In this document: positions 58,501-64,000 of the stretch, in pieces
Numbering within the stretch: position 1 is the stretch's first letter
Layout of the letters: every line of letters begins with the position of its first letter
NCBI GenBank assembly: GCA_946800325.1
Contig: OX326958.1
Span: forward strand, 26,390,914 to 26,454,913
Source of the DNA: Luzula sylvatica
Lineage: Eukaryota > Streptophyta > Magnoliopsida > Poales > Juncaceae
Length of the DNA stretch: 64,000 bases
Reading direction: 5' to 3'
Translations under genes and position numbers: made by a program
The notes under the pieces: model-generated
Told to the model about the DNA's origin: nothing
Database searches by the model: none
What the model saw: only the letters and a program-made list of their open reading frames with translations

Positions 58501-59606
58501 TTATATATTTTGGTCCATAATATTTTTAAATAAATTATACATAATCACACAATAAATGTCATATAATTAACATATATATTACATATTTAGCAGAATAATT
58601 ACACATATAATACAAAAAGAAAATTAATTGATCAAATTATTTTATTAGTTATGTATTAATGATGTATTAATATATTGTGTTGATATTATGTTATATAGGT
58701 TCTTATCGCCAGTGCATATGAGCTATCTCGGTCATATCCAAGATGCGTACATTGATTACATAAGGAAGTCTTTTATATATAATTAATAAAATTCTTGTTT
58801 GAGAAAATTTGGATTAATATTCGATTTGATATGATTTGTTGAAAATTATTACTAAAACAAGAAAACTGTCTGGACTGTTTTGTAAATCACAAGGAACATG
58901 TTTGTAATTCTCGATTTACTTTTTACTGGTAATTCGAAATCGTCCCAAACGTTAATCTTTATTCTCAGTATGCAATTGTGAATTTTTGTACCAAAATGGA
59001 AATCTTGATTGAATATCCATTTCTTGAAAGGCAATTAGTGTCTCAATTAGCCTTGCGATAAATAATTTAGGTAGTCTCAATTTTTTGAATAAGCGGTTGA
59101 ATTTTGGAACATTGATTAATGAACATCATGACTTGCTTCTGTTAAAATGTCATAATTTTTGGATAATTAGAAATAATTCTTGAATAATAAATTTGATAAT
59201 ACACAATGTTTGCTTGAGGATTGAACCTATACTTGCCAGTATGCATAGTATTTGGTATAAATAGTTTTGATTAATTCTAGAGAATGAATTACACGTTAAA
59301 CGACTTATTTCTTGATTTATCAATATGATAAAAATAATTTAAGTTGGTACACTTCAGTTTATGATTTTCAAGAATTTTTAGAAAAAATAAATATTTATAT
59401 GTGTTTATCTTTTATTACGGAATATTTTGAGGAGAACATTGAGTATTTTGCTCATGTTACACTTGAATTTTTAGAATAAATAATTTTTTTTTAGAAAATA
59501 AGATAATTCATTTTTGTTAAGGTGTTAGACTTCACATTTTACATTTTTTTAATTCTAAAATTAGAAGTTTGTGTGTTATTTTTGAGAGAATATAGTTTGG
59601 GGTCCA
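58501..59606. other. AT-rich intergenic sequence
   Basis: No supported gene is seen. Confidence 0.5.
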
Positions 59607-59930
59607 CGAGTAAAAGATATATATAAGGATAAACGAACGTACGCATTCGTGAGAATAATTAAGTATACAATGAGATTGTGCACAAGTAGATTCCAAGGAT
59701 ATTATGTTCGGACAAAAATGCTATATCTGTTCGAAGGGAAGGACACGAGTTATGTGCAATAGGATTGCACGTACTAAACTCAGAAACATAACATATTCCG
59801 TTCGAACGAAACATGTTTGCGTTCGAACGAAACATGTGTGCGTTCGAACGGAAGTTATTATGTCTCCTCCATAACTATTATGCATCATTGGCCCATTCTT
59901 ATCCTATATACTTGATAAGGGAGTTTTGAT
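59607..59930 (+). mobile_element. Copia LTR fragment with CGTTCGAACG palindromes
   Basis: The AAGGATAAACGAACGTACGC word matches the start region of the LTRs at 33103 and 42205, and CCCATTCTTATCCTATA near the end matches their pre-TATA block. Three CGTTCGAAC(G) palindromes lie at 59798-59851. The R/U5 part is missing. Confidence 0.6.
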
Positions 59931-61346
59931 GCATATTTAACACAACTAAAAAAGGAATTTAAGCACCAAAAATCAATTAGTTAGTATATGATTTGTTAAA
60001 TATTTATATAATCAATATAAAATATTTGACTATTAGATTTAGATTTTGTATTAATTGCAGGTGTAAAATGAGAATTGAGCAAATGAAAGGCAATGCTAGA
60101 TTCTCTTCATTTTCTCTTCAAAATGGTATATGAATGGTATATGAGATCATAATTTTTGGAGAAATGATGAAAGAGAAAGGAGGGAAAAAGTGGATGTCAC
60201 GTAATTATGGGCATGTTTGATTTGGTGGATTATGATGGATTGTATTTGGATATCCATGATTTTAAATACAATCAATTGTCTGATTATGTGGATTAAGGTA
60301 AAATCATGGATAAGAAGATGGATATTATTATACACAAATATTTTTGGTATTTCACATACATGGATATAACTATCCGCGTATTTCATTATAATATTATTTC
60401 TTCAAATTATATGCATGAATAATAATTATATTATATACTATACTATCCTATAATGTAATATAATAAAATTTAAAACAATATATAATATAATATAACATAG
60501 AACAATATAATATAAAACAATATGATATAATATAATATAGTATGATATATTATAGAATAAAATAATATAATATAATATAATATAAAACACTATACGATAA
60601 TATAATATAATGCAATATAATATAACCCAATATAATATAAAATAATATGAAACAATATAATATAATATAATATAGTATAAAATAAAACAATATAATATAA
60701 TATATTATAATGGTATATAATATAACATCATATAATATAAACTAATATAAAATAATATAATATTGTACTATATAATATCATATAAATAGAATATCATATA
60801 TTATAATATAATATAATATCAACTAATATAATAAATATTTAATATTCAAATATTTAATTCGTGAATTTTGTACCAAATAATCAAACAAGGAATTTGATAT
60901 ATATAATTTCAAAATACAACGAATCAAACAACTTACATGGATCATCAAATACATGAATAACGACCATATACATGTATCGAAAGTATGCATGATATTTATA
61001 TCAATATCTCCCAAATCAAACGCGTGCGGGCCGGATGCAGAGCATTGCCAATAGGCAATCCTTCTATCTAATCTGGTTAGATATGATAATAATAAAGAAA
61101 AAGTAAAAGAATAACAAGGAAAACGTACAAAATAGAAGACACTAGTTTGACATAAGATAGTCCGGCACCTCATCGTCTATTTTATTAAATACGAAGTTAC
61201 GAACACAATTCGCCCATGGGGCTTTTTGCAAAATAAAATAAAATAAAATAAAACAAAACAAATACAAACACAATTCATTGACTCATGTAAGAATTCATAA
61301 CCGCGGACATTATTCAATGGAAAAAAAAATAAACACTTATTGCATA
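59931..61346. other. AT-rich region downstream of AKR gene, possible TIR element
   Basis: GGGCATGTTTGATTTGGTGG at 60207 and its approximate complement near 61010-61036 may be ends of a degraded DNA transposon. Between them 60410-60840 is a minisatellite of TATAATATAA words. An (AAAAT)n tract lies at 61229-61262. No gene is seen. Confidence 0.45.
60410..60840. repeat. AT minisatellite (TATAATATAA words)
   Basis: More than 400 bp consist almost wholly of A and T in irregular TATAA/AATATAAT units with occasional C. Confidence 0.85.
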
Positions 61347-63212
61347 TCAAATCTCACCATCCCAAAGATCTCCGGATGACTTGTAGGGCCCATCTTCTGA
61401 CAGAAATTGCCAGCCTGAAAGCACTCTATGCTGTGAGATTTGGCTAATCTTGTCCTTGTCATCTTCACTAAGCTCCCAATCCAATATGTCCAGATTTTGC
61501 TTCAATCTCTCTTCATTAAAGCTCTTAACAATCACACAATCACCTTGCTCATACACCCACCTCAAACATATCTGTATTAACAAGATAGTTAACTAAACTA
61601 ACTTGTGTTATGCTAATTGCGCGAAATTTCATATGCATCCTATTAAACCTCTAAATATCATTTATACTAATTGTTACCTGAGCGTGAGTCTTTCCCATGG
61701 AAATGGCAATATTCTTAAGCACTTCAGAATCCATTACGGAGTTGCCTCCCCACGGAGTACCTTTCCCACCTAGTGGCGAATAAGCGCATATTTGAATCCC
61801 TTTTTTTTTGCAGAAATCTCTTAATTTTTTTTGCTGCCATACTACGTTCACCTCCACCTTCAAAAAAGATAAATCATGTATGAATTAATTGTTCTCCACT
61901 AAAATAGTTCTGACTCTATTAATTGGTTTGTAATTTATTTATTTATTTTTTATATTTTTTGAAAGAGAAATGGCTCCATGTGAAAATAATTAGAGCTTCT
62001 TGAATGAAGTACTTGATTGACACAAGGAGGGATTTGAGCAAAGGAGAGAAGCATCTCCAACTTCGTGCAAGAAAAGTTGCAAACTCCAATTGCCTCTGTT
62101 AAGCCCACACTCTGACACTCCTCCATTTTCTCCCATACTGATTTCATGTCAAAAGGCATCATATCCTCTTTGGGGTATGGGAACTCATACTTCCCTGTCT
62201 TCGCGCTCGCGGGCCAATGCACGAGGTAGAGATCTATGTACTCTAATTGAAGGGTCCTTCAAAATATACACACATTAAATTATTAAAACATAGAGAAAGT
62301 TAATTACATTGCATGGTTGAGTCGGACTCGGTCTCACCCGAGCCAATTTTGACCCGGATAAATCGGATCCGATATTCTGATTTTTTTTTTTTTTTTTAAG
62401 ATTGATATATATTTTTTCAAAATGAAAATGAATATAATTTTTGAAATAACATTATCATTCATGACTTGTAGTTGTAACAAAATGGAAATGAATATAATCC
62501 AACTTGTAGTTGTATCAAAATGGAAATAAATATAATCAAAATGGAAATGAATAACATTATACATTAACATTATCATTCATGATTTTGTAATGTTGGTTAT
62601 GTAATGTAATTTTTTTAATGTAGTAATTTGAGTTTTATGAGTTGAATTTGTGTGTATAATGTTTACGAATGTTTATTTATTTTTAAAATAATTTTTTTAT
62701 TTTTTTTTCTATTTTTTCCGATTTTTTTACTCACGGTCCGGTTTTTTTTTTTTACTCGGTCGAGTCTTGTCCGAGTCGACCGAGTCCCGAGTCTCCAGAG
62801 CCAACCGAATCCGATTCCGAATCCGATATTCAATATTCAGAACCATGACATTGTAAATTGTAAATTCTCACTAAATTTCATTATGACATAGTTACCTAAG
62901 TGACTCCTCAAGTGCGGGTACGACTCTGTCAAAGTGCGCATCGCTGCACCATAGTTTGGAGGTGATAAACAACTCGTCACGAGAACCAATCAAGCCTAAC
63001 TTAACGGCCTCCTTTATCGCCTCGCCGAGCGGCTTCTCTGATTGGTACAGAGCAGCCGTGTCGAAATGACGATACCCTACTTTCATGGCTGTTAGAATCA
63101 TGGATTTTGTATTTTCTGAGGAGATGAACGGATGTGCAGCTGTGCCCATGACAATGCGAGGCATCGACTTCTTCGAGCTTGAATTTAGAAGGACTTCTGG
63201 TATATTCGCCAT
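61347..63212 (-). CDS. Aldo-keto reductase, AKR4 family
   Basis: Four exons on the minus strand: 63212-62896, 62256-62013, 61857-61678 and 61571-61347, summing to 321 codons with GT-AG introns. The NADPH-dependent AKR barrel is complete. The catalytic tetrad is Asp51 and Tyr56 ([11 protein letters not shown]), Lys86 (TSKLW) and His119 (YLVHWP). [11 protein letters not shown] and [14 protein letters not shown], the cofactor-binding segment, follow. The [12 protein letters not shown] start and the overall length place it with plant AKR4 enzymes such as polyketide (chalcone) reductase, codeinone reductase and methylecgonone reductase; the substrate cannot be read from the sequence. Exon 4 ends ...[10 protein letters not shown]. 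Intron 1 (640 bp) carries a transposon. Confidence 0.94.
62312..62847. mobile_element. Non-autonomous TIR element in intron 1 of AKR gene
   Basis: The element starts CATGGTTGAGTCGGACTCGG and ends ...AACCATG. ACATTG is duplicated on both sides (62306-62311 and 62848-62853). The arms are rich in CCGAGTCGACCGAGTC words; the centre is AT-rich with repeated AAAATGGAAATGAATATAAT. It looks hAT-like by arrangement, but the duplication is 6 rather than 8 bp as far as I can read it. Confidence 0.65.
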
Positions 63213-63309
63213 TATCGAGTTATCTTCCGAAGAGGAATGAAGAAGTATGGTTTTTTTTTGTGAAGATAAATGGTTTTGTGGTCTTATCCTTTGTATTGGT
63301 CATGTGGTG

Positions 63310-63317
63310 TATTTATA
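63310..63317 (-). promoter_or_regulatory. Probable TATA box of AKR gene
   Basis: TATAAATA on the minus strand lies about 98 bp upstream of the ATG at 63212, a normal distance for a plant gene with a short 5' UTR. Confidence 0.6.
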
Positions 63318-64000
63318 AGCAAATTTATCTGAACAACATCAATTTGACATATCAAATGCAGTCGTATTCAATTAATATAAATTATATAATATTGTATCCA
63401 CAACTCACTAGCCGTTATTTGCGCAGGAGCATGAAACATGGAGCGCCTTGTTTGCAAATTGCCATTTGAACGTTAATACGTGTATTGGTTATAGGAATAA
63501 ATCAGGTTGTAGTAAAAGTGGAGGTGGTAGCAGTAACAATGGTGGGATGTTTAGCATTAAGGCCATGTTCTCTAAGAAGGTGTATTGATGTAAATATATA
63601 TGTGGATATGTTTGTTATTCTTTTCTAAATTCAACTTTTTTTCTTCAATCTTCATTATTAGCATTTTAGTTTGTGATTATAAATTATAATCAGTAGTTTC
63701 AAAAATTGTATGTATGTTATTATTCACTTGAGTATGATTTGTTGAATCTAAGAACATCCATAAAAATCATGTATTATTCTCGATATTGCATAAAACGTTT
63801 TGCATTTTGGACATAATGATGGGTTAATATCAATGTTCAAGAAATCGCTCGGCGCTTGATGGTCGTCGATATTACAGAAATCGCTCGGCGCTCGCTACTC
63901 GGCAGACGACTATCAAGCGCCAATGATGATTAATCGGGATTAATCGGGAATCTCGGCAGATCTTGACGGATTTTTACTTTTTATATTTAATACCTAAATT
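63318..64000. other. Upstream of AKR gene; window edge
   Basis: No gene is seen. Near 63835-63960 the repeated word AAATCGCTCGGCGCT and the GATTAATCGGGATTAATCGG stretch suggest the edge of a further transposon that continues outside the window. Confidence 0.4.

Noticed and set aside
60207..61036. PIF/Harbinger element from GGGCATGTTTG ends
   Set aside because: The ends are only loosely complementary and no 3-bp TTA/TAA duplication is visible; kept only as a possibility in the region note.

Overview
The window is nuclear DNA of a flowering plant, almost certainly a eudicot. The evidence is AT-rich intergenic DNA, GT-AG introns, plant-type gene families, and a dense mix of plant transposable elements: LINEs, Ty1/Copia, hAT, Helitron, SINE and MITEs. 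A species cannot be named from sequence alone.

Five ordinary host genes could be assembled exon by exon into complete reading frames. They are a half-size ABCG transporter of the ABCG22 type (minus strand, 21364-24315, 10 coding exons, 724 aa), a GTD-binding/DUF593 myosin-binding protein of the MYOB7 type (minus, 25370-27335, 3 exons, 499 aa), a universal stress protein (plus, 45641-46278, 2 exons, 186 aa), a secreted GH3 beta-glucan exohydrolase (minus, 46583-49373, 9 exons, 626 aa), and an AKR4-type aldo-keto reductase (minus, 61347-63212, 4 exons, 321 aa). In every case the exon lengths sum to an uninterrupted frame and the catalytic or binding motifs are present, so all five look functional. 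From memory, the two adjacent minus-strand genes ABCG22 and MYOB7 are also near neighbours on Arabidopsis chromosome 5.

The rest is layered transposon sediment. Region 1-6885: (AT)n and (CA)n microsatellites, a foldback MITE inside an (AT)n tract, and two Helitron 3' ends. Region 6886-19470: a minus-strand LINE split by a nearly intact plus-strand LINE (8570-14760) with an 18-bp target duplication. Region 28393-32660: a second AT-embedded MITE, then a 2.16-kb hAT element and two ~480-bp hAT-like MITEs stacked in one 15-bp target, with the order of insertion readable. Region 33103-43179: a mosaic of decayed Copia retrotransposons with mismatched LTRs, a duplicated primer-binding site and an LTR packed with 14-bp palindromes. 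Regions 44144-45098 and 53129-53864: two copies of a long-TIR element filled with palindromic repeats. Region 51280-52475: an AT-rich tandem array carrying a tRNA-derived SINE. Region 54984-61346: a third AT-embedded MITE with another element nested in it, further hAT-like MITEs, a near-complete foldback and an LTR fragment.

I see no gene cluster or defence-like system. The most unusual material is non-coding: several unrelated transposon families carry arrays of short perfect palindromes, and one MITE family is found only inside (AT)n microsatellites.
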